64,000 nt of DNA from Streptomyces olivochromogenes (GCF_001514115.1 NZ_KQ948458.1:38259-102258), one strand, 5' to 3'. Counted from the first letter of the stretch, positions 8,384 to 16,553 are shown. The notes: a model not told the origin generated them from the sequence alone. Program-made: numbers and translations.

Positions 8384-9063
8384 CCGAGCCCCCGCACGGT
8401 CTGGATGAGCCGCGGTTCGCCGCGGCTCTCCAGTTTCCGGCGCAGGTACATCACGTACACGTCCAGCGTGTTCGACGTCGGCTCGAAGTCGAAGCCCCAG
8501 ACCTCCTTTAGGATCTGGGCGCGACTGAGGACCTTGGCGGGATGCCGGAGCAGATACTCCAGCAGGGCGTACTCGGTCCTGGTCAGGTCGAGGGGGCGGT
8601 CGGAGCGGGTGACGGTGCGGGTGGGCCGGTCCATGGCGAGGTCCCCGAAGGCGAGCCGGTCGTCGAGACGGGGAGCGCACTGCTTCGGCTGCGGGCTGCG
8701 GCGCAGCAAGGCCCTGACCCGGGCGAGGAGTTCCTCGGCGGCGAAGGGCTTCATGAGGTAGTCGTCGGCGCCGTTGTCGAGGGCGACGATACGGTCGCCG
8801 ACCGCGTCCCTGCCGGTGATCATGAGGATGGGGACGGTGGACCCGGAGGCTCTGATCCGGCGCGTCGCGGCCAGCCCGTCGAGGCCGGGCATGGTGACGT
8901 CCATCAGCACCAGGTCGGGCCGCTCGTCCACCCCGGCCACCAGTTCGAGGGCCTCGCGGCCGTCCCCGGTGAGGACGGTCTCGTACCCCTCGAACCTGAG
9001 CAGCCGGTCGAGCCCCTCACGTACGGCCTCGTCGTCATCGGCCAGCAGAATCTTCCGCGCCAT
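8359..9063 (-). CDS. OmpR-family response regulator, orphan
   Basis: 234 residues: receiver domain (MARKILLADDDEAVREG with the acidic pocket, phospho-acceptor in DLVLMDVTMPG, lysine in MKPF) and a winged-helix DNA-binding domain (LTRTEYALLEYLLRHP ... NTLDVYVMYLRRKLE). It closely resembles the regulator at 11699-12430, so the two are probably paralogs. No histidine kinase lies next to it: the flanking gene is an ABC exporter, and upstream is a decayed XRE/DUF397 region. It may be phosphorylated by the kinase at 10209 or act as a true orphan. It could control the exporter it overlaps (inference). Confidence 0.9.
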   Translation of the reverse strand: MARKILLADDDEAVREGLDRLLRFEGYETVLTGDGREALELVAGVDERPDLVLMDVTMPGLDGLAATRRIRASGSTVPILMITGRDAVGDRIVALDNGADDYLMKPFAAEELLARVRALLRRSPQPKQCAPRLDDRLAFGDLAMDRPTRTVTRSDRPLDLTRTEYALLEYLLRHPAKVLSRAQILKEVWGFDFEPTSNTLDVYVMYLRRKLESRGEPRLIQTVRGLGYTLRAAK

Positions 9064-9112
9064 CCCCCCAACGTGTAACGGGGCGCTGTGGGAGGGCTTG
9101 GAGAGGGGTGTG

Positions 9113-9145
9113 GGGAGGCTGGGCGGTGTCCGCGCCCAGCCTCCC
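9113..9145. terminator. long perfect hairpin without a T-tract
   Basis: GGGAGGCTGGGCG at 9113-9125 pairs perfectly with 9133-9145 across a 7-base loop. It sits just upstream of the orphan response regulator and near the edge of a decayed region. It could be a factor-independent-like terminator or the end of a lost gene. Confidence 0.5.
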
Positions 9146-9191
9146 GGGGAGTCATGAAGCAGCGATGTACGTCACGAGGTCGTGGTGGGCG

Positions 9192-9329
9192 TCAGGAGGC
9201 GGTGGGCGTCCAGCCGCCGAGCCAGCCGGCGATCGACTGCCCCGCGGCCTGCGCGTCCGTCAACTGCGATCGCTCACCGCTCGCTGCGCCCGCGCCGGCA
9301 CCGGTGTTCCCCTTCGCCGCGGGGGTCCA
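9192..9329 (-). pseudogene. possible C-terminal remnant of an unidentified gene
   Basis: The reverse strand shows 45 in-frame codons ending in SIAGWLGGWTPTAS and a stop, with protein-like composition. An in-frame TAG at 9330-9332 and the absence of a start codon mean no intact gene. It overlaps the forward-strand remnant of an XRE regulator, so one of the two readings may be chance. Confidence 0.25.
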
Positions 9330-9416
9330 CTACCTCGTAGAGGGATCAACGTGGCGCTGCCCCCGTCGGACTCACTCACGTTCATCAGGGGTGTTCTGGA
9401 AGGGCACCGGTCATGA
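9280..9416 (+). pseudogene. broken C-terminal end of an XRE/DUF5753-type regulator
   Basis: Two frames together show fragments typical of the C-terminal DUF5753 half of actinobacterial XRE regulators: PVFPFAAGVHYLVEGST in one frame (9295-9350) and VALPPSDSLTFIRGVLEGHRS then stop in another (9351-9416). The stop overlaps the ATG of a DUF397 start (ATGA), exactly the arrangement of intact XRE-DUF397 pairs. The N-terminal HTH part and the middle are gone, so this is a deletion scar. Confidence 0.45.
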
Positions 9417-9463
9417 AGCACACCCCCGATCTCAGCAGCGCTGCCTGGCGCAAGTCGAGCTGA
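9413..9463 (+). pseudogene. truncated DUF397 protein
   Basis: MKHTPDLSSAAWRKSS followed at once by TGA. The W-x-KSS motif is the opening of DUF397 proteins, which normally run ~60-70 residues and partner XRE regulators. Only 16 residues remain. Confidence 0.55.
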
Positions 9464-9532
9464 TGCGTTCGGCGGCGTCTCGTTCGAGTGAGACGGGCTG
9501 GCGGTCGATAATGGTGGGGCTATGGTGATTCC

Positions 9533-9820
9533 ATGGCAGAGCATACGACCATCCAGGTGACCAAGGAGGTCCGCGACCACCTGGCTCAGGTTGCCAAGGA
9601 CCGCGGTGTGACCCTCGGGCAGCTCGTCGAGCAACTCGCGGCCGAGCAGCCAACCGCTGAGCAGATCGCCGAACGCGTGGCGGCCACGCGCAAAGTCCTG
9701 CGGGAGCGCATGGGCTGCAGGCTTACCGACGAGGAGTTCGATAACGGGCCGGACGTGCTGGCCAATGTGTACGCAATGGCGGCGGAGAAGGCCCACGCCC
9801 TCCGAGGGCACGCTGCGTGA
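9533..9820 (+). CDS. antitoxin-like protein of a toxin-antitoxin pair
   Basis: 95 residues, opening TIQVTKEVRDHLAQVAKDRGVTLGQ, which fits a ribbon-helix-helix DNA-binding fold (strand then two helices); the charged C-terminal part would wrap the toxin. The toxin gene starts inside its stop codon (GTGA), the usual coupling. A TATGGT box lies exactly 6 bases before ATG 9533 with no ribosome-binding site, so the mRNA is probably leaderless and the pair probably self-regulated. It sits in a decayed region between two regulatory loci. Confidence 0.72.
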   Translation: MAEHTTIQVTKEVRDHLAQVAKDRGVTLGQLVEQLAAEQPTAEQIAERVAATRKVLRERMGCRLTDEEFDNGPDVLANVYAMAAEKAHALRGHAA

Positions 9821-10215
9821 TCATCCTCGACACCAGCGCGGCTACGGCGCTCACCCAGGGGCACGTTGCGCTGCACCGCTTGGTGGACAACGTTGCGCAC
9901 ACGCCTGGCGACTGGCTCCATGTCCCAGCCCTGTGCCTTATGCGAGCGGAAGAGGCTGACGAAGGAGCCGCGAGCAAGCTGCTCGCGCTGCCGGGGGTCC
10001 TCGTCGACCCGCTGGGCCAGACGGCGGCCACCCTGGTCGGAGGGATGGTTCGCGATGGATGGGGTGGCGCGGATACCTGCCATGCCATCTACGTCGCGAC
10101 GCCGCATCTGGAGACCGGCGGCATGTCCATCATCCTGACGGGCCGGGAGGACGACTACCCGCCAGGATTCCTCGCCATCGATATTGATGCACCAGGAATG
10201 CTCGGCTTCTACTGA
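9817..10215 (+). CDS. PIN-like toxin of the toxin-antitoxin pair
   Basis: 132 residues from GTG 9817. MIILDTSAATAL matches the first PIN strand with its catalytic aspartate; MRAEEADEG supplies acidic residues in the middle, GGADTCHAIYVA a third aspartate in the usual position, and ILTGREDDYP an acidic end. PIN toxins cut RNA. The similarity is clear in pattern but the spacing is not fully canonical, so another VapC-like nuclease family is possible. The 3' end overlaps the convergent kinase gene by 7 bases. Confidence 0.65.
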   Translation: MIILDTSAATALTQGHVALHRLVDNVAHTPGDWLHVPALCLMRAEEADEGAASKLLALPGVLVDPLGQTAATLVGGMVRDGWGGADTCHAIYVATPHLETGGMSIILTGREDDYPPGFLAIDIDAPGMLGFY

Positions 10216-11699
10216 CCCTTGGCCCCGTCCTGACCCAGCTCGGGGGGCGGTGTGGGCGCGCCCGGCAGTCGTAGCGTCGCCACCGTTCCGCCGCCCTGCG
10301 CCGGTTGGAGGGACACCTCGCCGCCGGACTGCTGCACGGTCCTGGCCACGATCGACAGGCCCAGGCCCGAGCCCGGCAGTGCGCGGGCGGAGGGGGAGCG
10401 CCAGAAGCGGTCGAAGACGTGCGGGAGTTCCTCGGAGGGGATGCCGGGGCCGTGGTCGCGGACGGTCAGTTCGCCGGCCTTGAGGATGACGTCGATGGCC
10501 TCCCCCTCGGGGCTGAACTTCACCGCGTTGTCGAGGATGTTCACGATCGCCCGCTCCAGCGCGGACGGCTCCGCCCGTACGAACCAGGGCTGGAGGTCCG
10601 CCGTGATCGTCAGCTCGGGGCCGCGCAGGCGGGCGCGATGGAGGGCCGCCTCGACCGTTTCCTGGAGGTCGACCACCTGGATGCGGTCGCCCGACTGGCC
10701 CGCGTCCGAACGCGACAGCGTCTGCAGGTCGCCGATCAGCGCCGCCAGCTCCGTCATCTGCGCCTTCACCGACGACAGCAGCGCCTTGCGGTCCGCCGGG
10801 GGGATCGGGCGGCCCGTCTCCTCGCTGCGGGTGAGGAGTTCTATGTTCGTACGCAGCGACGTGAGCGGCGTACGGAGCTCGTGGCCCGCGTCGGCGATCA
10901 GCTGCTGTTGCAGCTCGCGGGAGTTGGCCAGTGCGGACGTCATCGAGTTGAAGGAGCGGGAGAGCCGGGCGACCTCGTCCTCGCTGTCGTCCTCGACGGG
11001 GATACGGATGGAGAGGTCCTCCGTGCGCGCCACGTGCTCCACGGCCTCGGTGAGCTTGTCGACCGGGCGCAGGCCCGCGCGAGCGACCGCCAGGCCGGCG
11101 GCTCCGGCGCCGACGACTCCGATGCCCGAGACGAGGAGGAGGACGAGAGAAAGGTCGTTGAGGGTGGCCTCGGTGCTCTTCAGAGGTACGGCGACGACAA
11201 AGGCCATTTTTTCGTACAACACGCGGGTGCTGGGCATGGTGTTGGGAACACCGTTGGCGACGAGCGCCGTCGTCATCACTCGTACGTCGTTGCCGTCACT
11301 GTCGGTGCCGTTCCGGATCGTGACGGCGCCGAGCTTCGCGTTCTTGGCCAGTTCTTTGTCGCTGTCGGCAACCTTCACTATGCCCCGAGAGCCCTCGAAG
11401 GCGCAGATGGTGCCGTCTGCCTGGACCACCTGAGCGTACGAATCGGACTGTCCGCGGTAGTCATTGCTGCTGGCCTTCGGGGCCCGGCCGCAGTTGTTGA
11501 GGGCGTTCTCGACCACGGGGTACGGCAGGGATTTTCGCTGAGACCCGAGAGACTCGTCGACCTGTTCGTACAGTTTCCTCTCCACGATGAACCAGCACGT
11601 CACCGAGACCGCCGCCACCGCGAACGCCACCGCCGCCGCCACCAGCAGCGCCAAGCGTGACCGGATCGGCAGTGACCGGAACCGGCGCAGAACCCTCAT
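10209..11699 (-). CDS. sensor histidine kinase
   Basis: 496 residues. TM1 near residues 13-35, an extracytoplasmic domain of ~145 residues, TM2 near 182-205 (LVLLLVSGIGVVGAGAAG), HAMP linker, H-box AGHELRTPLTSL and ATPase motifs NILDNAVKF (N), DHGPGIP (G1) and GSGLGLSI (G2). The ATG at 11699 overlaps the regulator stop (TGATG); GTG 11702 is an alternative. Together with the next gene and the HtrA-like protease it resembles the MprAB-PepD envelope-stress arrangement of mycobacteria (family knowledge; target not proven here). Confidence 0.92.
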   Translation of the reverse strand: MRVLRRFRSLPIRSRLALLVAAAVAFAVAAVSVTCWFIVERKLYEQVDESLGSQRKSLPYPVVENALNNCGRAPKASSNDYRGQSDSYAQVVQADGTICAFEGSRGIVKVADSDKELAKNAKLGAVTIRNGTDSDGNDVRVMTTALVANGVPNTMPSTRVLYEKMAFVVAVPLKSTEATLNDLSLVLLLVSGIGVVGAGAAGLAVARAGLRPVDKLTEAVEHVARTEDLSIRIPVEDDSEDEVARLSRSFNSMTSALANSRELQQQLIADAGHELRTPLTSLRTNIELLTRSEETGRPIPPADRKALLSSVKAQMTELAALIGDLQTLSRSDAGQSGDRIQVVDLQETVEAALHRARLRGPELTITADLQPWFVRAEPSALERAIVNILDNAVKFSPEGEAIDVILKAGELTVRDHGPGIPSEELPHVFDRFWRSPSARALPGSGLGLSIVARTVQQSGGEVSLQPAQGGGTVATLRLPGAPTPPPELGQDGAKGQ

Positions 11700-12430
11700 C
11701 ACTCGGCGCCGCCCGACCGCAGGACGTACCCCACACCCCGCACCGTGTGCACGAGGCGCGGCTCGCCGCCCGCCTCGGTCTTGCGGCGCAGGTACATGAC
11801 GTAGACGTCGAGGGAGTTGGAGGAGGGCTCGAAGTCGAAGCCCCAGACCGCCTTGAGGATCTGCTCGCGGGTGAGGACCTGGCGCGGGTGGGCCAGGAAC
11901 ATCTCCAGCAAGGTGAACTCGGTGCGGGTCAGTTCGACCGCCCGGCCCCCGCGCGTGACCTCGCGCGTCGCGAGGTCCATCCGCAGGTCGCCGAAGGTCA
12001 GCGCGTCGTCGTCCGGGCTGCCGACCGTCGCGGCCGCGTAGGAACTGCGTCGCAGCAGGGCCCGGACCCGGGCGAACAGCTCGTCCAGCTCGAACGGCTT
12101 GACCAGGTAGTCGTCCGCGCCCGCGTCGAGGCCGGTCACACGGTCGCCCACGGTGTCGCGGGCCGTCAGCATGAGGATGGGGGTCGTCGTGCCCGCCCCG
12201 CGCATCCGGCGGGCGGCCGTCAGACCGTCCATCCGGGGCATCTGGATGTCCAGGACGACCAGGTCGGGCTGGTACGCGGTCGCCTTCTCCAGCGCGTCCG
12301 CTCCGTCGACCGCGACCTGGGTGTCGTATCCCTCGAAGGCGAGGCTGCGCTGAAGTGCTTCGCGCACGGCCGGCTCGTCGTCGACGATCAGGATGCGCTG
12401 GGTTTCACGGTCGCCTTCGGCGGGGCTCAT
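11699..12430 (-). CDS. OmpR-family response regulator, partner of the adjacent kinase
   Basis: 243 residues with a receiver domain (RILIVDDEPAVRE, phospho-acceptor DLVVLDIQMPRMDG, lysine in LVKPF) and a winged helix (LTRTEFTLLEMFLAHP ... SNSLDVYVMYLRRK). Overlap with the kinase start shows one operon, regulator first. The HtrA-like protease and a 75-aa protein lie upstream on the same strand. The start ATG 12430 has only a weak upstream purine run. Confidence 0.93.
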   Translation of the reverse strand: MSPAEGDRETQRILIVDDEPAVREALQRSLAFEGYDTQVAVDGADALEKATAYQPDLVVLDIQMPRMDGLTAARRMRGAGTTTPILMLTARDTVGDRVTGLDAGADDYLVKPFELDELFARVRALLRRSSYAAATVGSPDDDALTFGDLRMDLATREVTRGGRAVELTRTEFTLLEMFLAHPRQVLTREQILKAVWGFDFEPSSNSLDVYVMYLRRKTEAGGEPRLVHTVRGVGYVLRSGGAE

Positions 12431-12489
12431 GGGCGTGGGTTCCTAGGGGTGCGGTGGGACGGGGCCGGACGCTTTCAGCCTCGCACGTT

Positions 12490-12870
12490 CCGGCCGGGGC
12501 AGAAAGGATCAGCGGAGATCGGCGGGTATCGGTCGGAATCGGAGGAGATCAGCGGCGATCGGAGGGGATCGGCAGCGATCGGAGGGGGTCGGCGGAGATC
12601 GGTCGGGATCCGCTGGTCACGGTCGGGATCGGTCGGGATCGGCCGGGATCGGTTCGTCGGCTCAGGCTCGCAGCCCGCTCAGCCCGCCCGGCCCGTTCAG
12701 CCCGTTCAGCCCGCTCAGCCCGCCCGGCCCGCTCAGCCCGCCCGGCCCGCTCAGCCCGCCCGGCCCGTTCAGCCTGCTCAGCCCGCCCGGCCAGTTCAGC
12801 CTCCCTCGGCCTGCCCGCTCGGCCCGCTCGGCCTGCCCGCTCGGCCTCCTCGGCCCGCTCAGGCAACGCA
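12490..12870. repeat. low-complexity intergenic repeat, two families
   Basis: 12500-12655 is made of irregular repeats around GGGATCGG/GGAGATCGG. From ~12660 to 12870 it changes to repeats of CGCTCAGCCCGCCCGGCC and shorter variants (unit 9-18 bases). The block fills the gap between the response regulator and the 75-aa gene. Related CTCAGGCGG units continue into the 3' end of that gene. Long ORFs here (Ala/Arg-rich) are by-products of the repeats. Confidence 0.85.
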
Positions 12871-12884
12871 GAGCGCTCGGCGGC

Positions 12885-13112
12885 TCAGACCCCCAGCGTG
12901 CTCAGCTGGCTCAGGCGGCTCAGGCGGCTCAGCGGGACCTTGCGGCGGTGCGGGTGATCGGCGGAGAGGTGCAGGCCCATCATCTGCGGCTGCGGGACCG
13001 TCACCTCCGGAGCCCGGGGCACCGGCCGGTGCAGTTCACGAGCCACGGAGAGGGCCAGGTCGAGGCCGGCGGGGTCGGTGCCTTCGATGTCGTGGGAGAC
13101 GCGAGTGATCAT
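12885..13112 (-). CDS. small conserved-looking hypothetical protein
   Basis: 75 residues, MITRVSHDIEGTDPAGLDLALSVARELHR... The start is well supported: CGGAGG lies 6 bases before ATG 13112. The C-terminus (PLSRLSRLSQLSTLGV) is encoded by tandem CTCAGGCGG units continuous with the downstream repeat block, so the end of the protein seems remodelled by repeat expansion. It lies just downstream of the HtrA-like protease on the same strand. Function unknown. Confidence 0.65.
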   Translation of the reverse strand: MITRVSHDIEGTDPAGLDLALSVARELHRPVPRAPEVTVPQPQMMGLHLSADHPHRRKVPLSRLSRLSQLSTLGV

Positions 13113-13146
13113 TTCAACCTCCGAGAAGGACTTGGCCGAGAAGGAC

Positions 13147-14361
13147 TCAGCTGTCGGAACCGCCGGCCCGCAGGCTGGCGAGGTCCGACTTGACGGTGTT
13201 GATCGGGATGGCGAAACCGAGGCCGACGCTGCCCGCGCTCGACGAGCTGGACGAGGAGTCGGCGGCCGAGTACATCGCGGAGTTGATGCCGACGATGTTG
13301 CCGTTCATGTCGATGAGGGCGCCGCCGGAGTTGCCGGGGTTCAAGGACGCGTCGGTCTGGATGGCCTTGTACGTGGTCGTCGAGGAACCGGTGTCGCCGT
13401 TGAACTGCCGGCCGCCGAAGGAGAACGGCCACTGGCCGCTGCCGCCGCCCTGCTGCTGTTGCTGGCCCTGGCTCTCGTCCGTGGAGACGGTGACGTCACG
13501 GTTGAGCGCCGAGACGATGCCGCTGGTGACGGTGCCGGTCAGCCCTTCGGGGGAGCCGATCGCGACGACGTCGTCGCCGACCTGGACGCCGTCGGAGTTG
13601 CCGAGCGTGGCGACCTTCAGGCCGGAGGGCGCGTTCTCGAACTTGATGAGCGCGAGGTCCTTCTTGCTGTCGGTGCCGACCACCTTCGCGGTGTACGACT
13701 TGCCGCTGCTCAGCTGCACCTTGATCTCGGAGGCGCCCGAGATGACGTGGTTGTTGGTGACGATCTCGCCGCTGGACGAGATGATCACACCCGAGCCGGT
13801 GGACGAACCCGCGTTCGAGGTCGCGCTGACCTCGACGATACTCGGGCTGACCGCCTGGGCGACACCGGCGACGGTGCCCTTCTTGGCGGCGGGCACCACG
13901 GTGGTGCTGGTGCTGCTCGAGGCGGTGTCCTTGCCGGTCAGCTCCTGTATGCCGTACGCGGTGCCGCCTCCGATGGCGGCCGCGACTATCGCCACGGCGG
14001 CCAGCAGGCCGATCGTGCCCTTCGCGCGCTTCTTCGGCGCGGGGGCGGCCGGGACCGGCTGCGCCTGGAGTACCGCGGTGGAGGAGACGGCGTCCGGCTC
14101 GGGGTAACCGGCGTAGGCGCCGCCTGTGCCGTAACCGCCCGCACCACCGTCGCCACCCTGACCGGAGCCCGGCCACACGGTGGTACCCGGGTCGACGGCG
14201 ACCGGAGCGACCGGCTCGTACGCCGGCGGCGGAGGCCACTCGGGGTTCACGGGAGAGGAAGAGACGGGCTGCTGCTGGGGGTACGCCGCCCGCATGGGGT
14301 CGGTCGCCTGGTGGTCGTCGCCCTGGGGGTACTCGCCGCTGCGGCGGAAGCTCTCGGTCAT
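13147..14361 (-). CDS. membrane-anchored HtrA/DegP-like serine protease, no PDZ domain
   Basis: 404 residues. A Pro/Gln/Tyr-rich cytoplasmic N-terminus (~125 residues), one TM (GTIGLLAAVAIVAAAIGGGTAYG) and a trypsin-like domain follow, with the triad His in TNNHVISG, Asp in KKDLALIKF and Ser in NPGNSGGAL. The protein ends right after the protease fold (GFAIPINTVKSDLASLRAG), so the PDZ domain usual in HtrA proteins is missing. It probably degrades misfolded proteins outside the membrane and is likely under control of the adjacent two-component system. Start 14361 is chosen by the family-like MTESF opening; ATG 14385 has better Shine-Dalgarno spacing (GGAG) and adds 8 residues. Confidence 0.88.
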   Translation of the reverse strand: MTESFRRSGEYPQGDDHQATDPMRAAYPQQQPVSSSPVNPEWPPPPAYEPVAPVAVDPGTTVWPGSGQGGDGGAGGYGTGGAYAGYPEPDAVSSTAVLQAQPVPAAPAPKKRAKGTIGLLAAVAIVAAAIGGGTAYGIQELTGKDTASSSTSTTVVPAAKKGTVAGVAQAVSPSIVEVSATSNAGSSTGSGVIISSSGEIVTNNHVISGASEIKVQLSSGKSYTAKVVGTDSKKDLALIKFENAPSGLKVATLGNSDGVQVGDDVVAIGSPEGLTGTVTSGIVSALNRDVTVSTDESQGQQQQQGGGSGQWPFSFGGRQFNGDTGSSTTTYKAIQTDASLNPGNSGGALIDMNGNIVGINSAMYSAADSSSSSSSAGSVGLGFAIPINTVKSDLASLRAGGSDS

Positions 14362-14730
14362 GGAAAAAGCTTGTCCCCCGATCATGAGAGCTCCCTGAGT
14401 GGCCGCTGAGAAGCCCGACAGAACCTCGTATGCCCGATATAAAGGCGCCCGAGCCCGCTGAAATCCGGGAAACAGCGGGTTGCGTGGGGGTGATGTCACG
14501 GAAGGCGACGGACGAATACTTGTCTGGCTGCTGTGTAGTACATGTGTTCTGGGGCGGATGAGGCCTACGATCTCCGCGCCGGAGGGGGGCTCCGCGGTGT
14601 GCCTGAATCGATGCGGGTGGTTGCCGGCCATGGCCAGTGACCGCTGCAGTCGATCGGGCCGGTGCGTCGTACGCCCTTCTCGGGCCTCCTACGTCATGGA
14701 ATCCACACGCACCCACACCAGGAGCCCTGA
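14362..14730. promoter_or_regulatory. divergent promoter region between the two protease genes
   Basis: A 369-base gap between divergent start codons. GATATAAAGG (14439-14448) is an AT-rich island, and ATACTTGT near 14516 is another. No clear pair of -35/-10 boxes or palindrome could be assigned and no credible gene was seen. Confidence 0.4.
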
Positions 14731-16476
14731 GTGATACGTGCCCTGCGCGACCGCTGGAGACGCCCCGCCACGGCGTTGCCCACGGCCGCTCTCGCGCTGG
14801 CGCTGACCTGCGCCGGCGCCTTCGCGGCGCAGCCCGCCACTGCGGCGGACGGACCTTCGCTGCCGAAGGCGAACCAGTCCCAGCCCGCGAAGCCGACCGT
14901 CTCCGACAAGGAGCTGCGCGGCCGGGTCGCCGCCGCCGTCAAGGACCTGGCGACCCCGGACACGACCCCCAAGAAGACACCCTTCATCATCGGCGGCACC
15001 GAGACGACGATCTCCTCCGCGCCGTGGATGGTCCAGCTCTCCTACTACGACAGCACGGCCGGCGTCGGCTACTTCTGCGGCGGCACCCTCGTCGCCCCGA
15101 ACAAGGTCCTGACGGCGGCCCACTGCGTCGCGGGCCTGGACTGGGTGAAGAACGGCGCGGTGGTGGCCGGTGCCACCGGACTGCTGGACGACACCAGCGG
15201 CACGGTCGCGGGCGTCTACCGCCAGTGGAACCACTCGCACTACAACTCCACGACCGTCCAGAACGACATCGCGGTCCTCACGCTCGACCGCCCGCTGGAC
15301 CAGCAGTGGCAGCGGCTGGTGGCCGCCGGTGACAGCGCCTCCTACAAGGCCGGCAACTCCGCCACCGTCTACGGCTGGGGCCTGACCTCCGGCGCCGACG
15401 ACGCCGACCTGTCGGCGAACCTGCGCAAGGTGACCCTGCCGCTGGTCGCCGACTCCACCTGCAACTCCGCGATGCAGTCGGTCCTCGGCGAGGACGACTT
15501 CGTCGAGGGCGCCATGTTCTGCGCGGGCACCCCGGCCACCGGCACCGACGAGGGCACCAAGAGCCCCTGCAACGGTGACTCCGGCGGTCCCGTCATCGTC
15601 GGCGGCAAGGTCGTCGGCATCGTCTCGTGGGGCGTCGCGGGCTGCACCGCGAAGGGCGCCTACCCGGTGTTCACCAAGGTGTCCTCGTACACCTGGGCCG
15701 CCCAGCCGCGCATCGACGACGCGGACCTGACCTTCGACGGCAAGGCCGACCTGCTGGCGCGCACGCCGTCCGGCGGCGTCTTCGAGCAGGACAGCAAGGG
15801 CACCTCGCTCACGGCCCGCGCCTACTGGGGCAACGGCTGGCAGAACATCAGCTGGGGCCTCCAGGCCGACCTGGACCGGGACTTCTTCCAGGACCAGATC
15901 ATCCGCGACAAGAACGACGGCAAGCTGTACCGCCGCTACCTGAACCACACCTCCGGTGAGTACGACTGGATGCAGATCAGCACGGTGTGGGGCGGCTACA
16001 AGTCGTACGCCATCCCCGGCGACATGACGGGCGACGCCCGCCCCGACCTGGTCGCGGTGGACGCCGACGGCTCGGTCTACCTCTACCCGGGCAAGGGCAA
16101 CGGTCAGTTCTACGGCAAGGTCAAGGTCGTCGACAGGGCCTGGAAGAACGTGAAGATCTTCGGCCACGGCGACCTGTCCGGCGACGGCAGGGCCGACCTG
16201 CTGGTCCGCAACAGCTCCGGCGTCCTGTACCTCTACCGGGGCACGCAGGTCGAGAAGACCCCGTTCGCGGCGCGGATCCAGGCGCGTACGGGCTTCACCT
16301 TCACCTCGTACGTCACCAACGGCGACGTCACGGGCGACGGCATCGCGGACCTCATCACCCGCGACTCCGCCGGCAAGCTCTGGCTCTACCCCGGCACCAA
16401 CAAGGCCTCCAGCAGCCTCTTCGGCTCACGGATCGGTCTGGGCAGCGGCTTCAACCAGTACAACCTGCTGTTCTAG
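14731..16476 (+). CDS. secreted trypsin-like serine protease with C-terminal FG-GAP/VCBS repeats
   Basis: 581 residues from GTG 14731 (AGGAG upstream). A signal peptide ends at QPATAADG and a propeptide of ~50 residues follows. The mature enzyme probably starts at IIGGTE, the classical trypsin activation site. Triad: His in LTAAHCVAG, Asp in NDIAVLTLD, Ser in CNGDSGGPV. The last ~240 residues carry repeats of the kind DMTGDARPDLVAVDADG and DLSGDGRADLLVRNSSG, which form a calcium-binding beta-propeller. It is an extracellular protease whose propeller may bind substrate or cell wall. Confidence 0.92.
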   Translation: MIRALRDRWRRPATALPTAALALALTCAGAFAAQPATAADGPSLPKANQSQPAKPTVSDKELRGRVAAAVKDLATPDTTPKKTPFIIGGTETTISSAPWMVQLSYYDSTAGVGYFCGGTLVAPNKVLTAAHCVAGLDWVKNGAVVAGATGLLDDTSGTVAGVYRQWNHSHYNSTTVQNDIAVLTLDRPLDQQWQRLVAAGDSASYKAGNSATVYGWGLTSGADDADLSANLRKVTLPLVADSTCNSAMQSVLGEDDFVEGAMFCAGTPATGTDEGTKSPCNGDSGGPVIVGGKVVGIVSWGVAGCTAKGAYPVFTKVSSYTWAAQPRIDDADLTFDGKADLLARTPSGGVFEQDSKGTSLTARAYWGNGWQNISWGLQADLDRDFFQDQIIRDKNDGKLYRRYLNHTSGEYDWMQISTVWGGYKSYAIPGDMTGDARPDLVAVDADGSVYLYPGKGNGQFYGKVKVVDRAWKNVKIFGHGDLSGDGRADLLVRNSSGVLYLYRGTQVEKTPFAARIQARTGFTFTSYVTNGDVTGDGIADLITRDSAGKLWLYPGTNKASSSLFGSRIGLGSGFNQYNLLF

Positions 16477-16485
16477 CGCATGACC

Positions 16486-16534
16486 AAGAAGCGCCGGCCC
16501 TGCGAATCCGCAGGGCCGGCGCTTCTTGTCTTTT
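16486..16534. terminator. bidirectional terminator between convergent genes
   Basis: A 19-bp perfect stem (AAGAAGCGCCGGCCCTGCG at 16486-16504, complement 16509-16527) with a 4-base loop, followed by TCTTTT. It serves the protease and, in reverse, the LacI regulator. Right after it a 17-base unit TGGCTACTCACAACCGC occurs twice in tandem (16535-16568). Confidence 0.88.
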
Positions 16535-16553
16535 GGCTACTCACAACCGCTGG

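Noticed and set aside
12549..12866. Long reverse ORF rich in Ala-Glu-Arg repeats (RAERAGRAER)
   Set aside because: It is a translation of the CTCAGCCCGCCCGG repeat; all frames stay open there, and there is no ribosome-binding site or family similarity.
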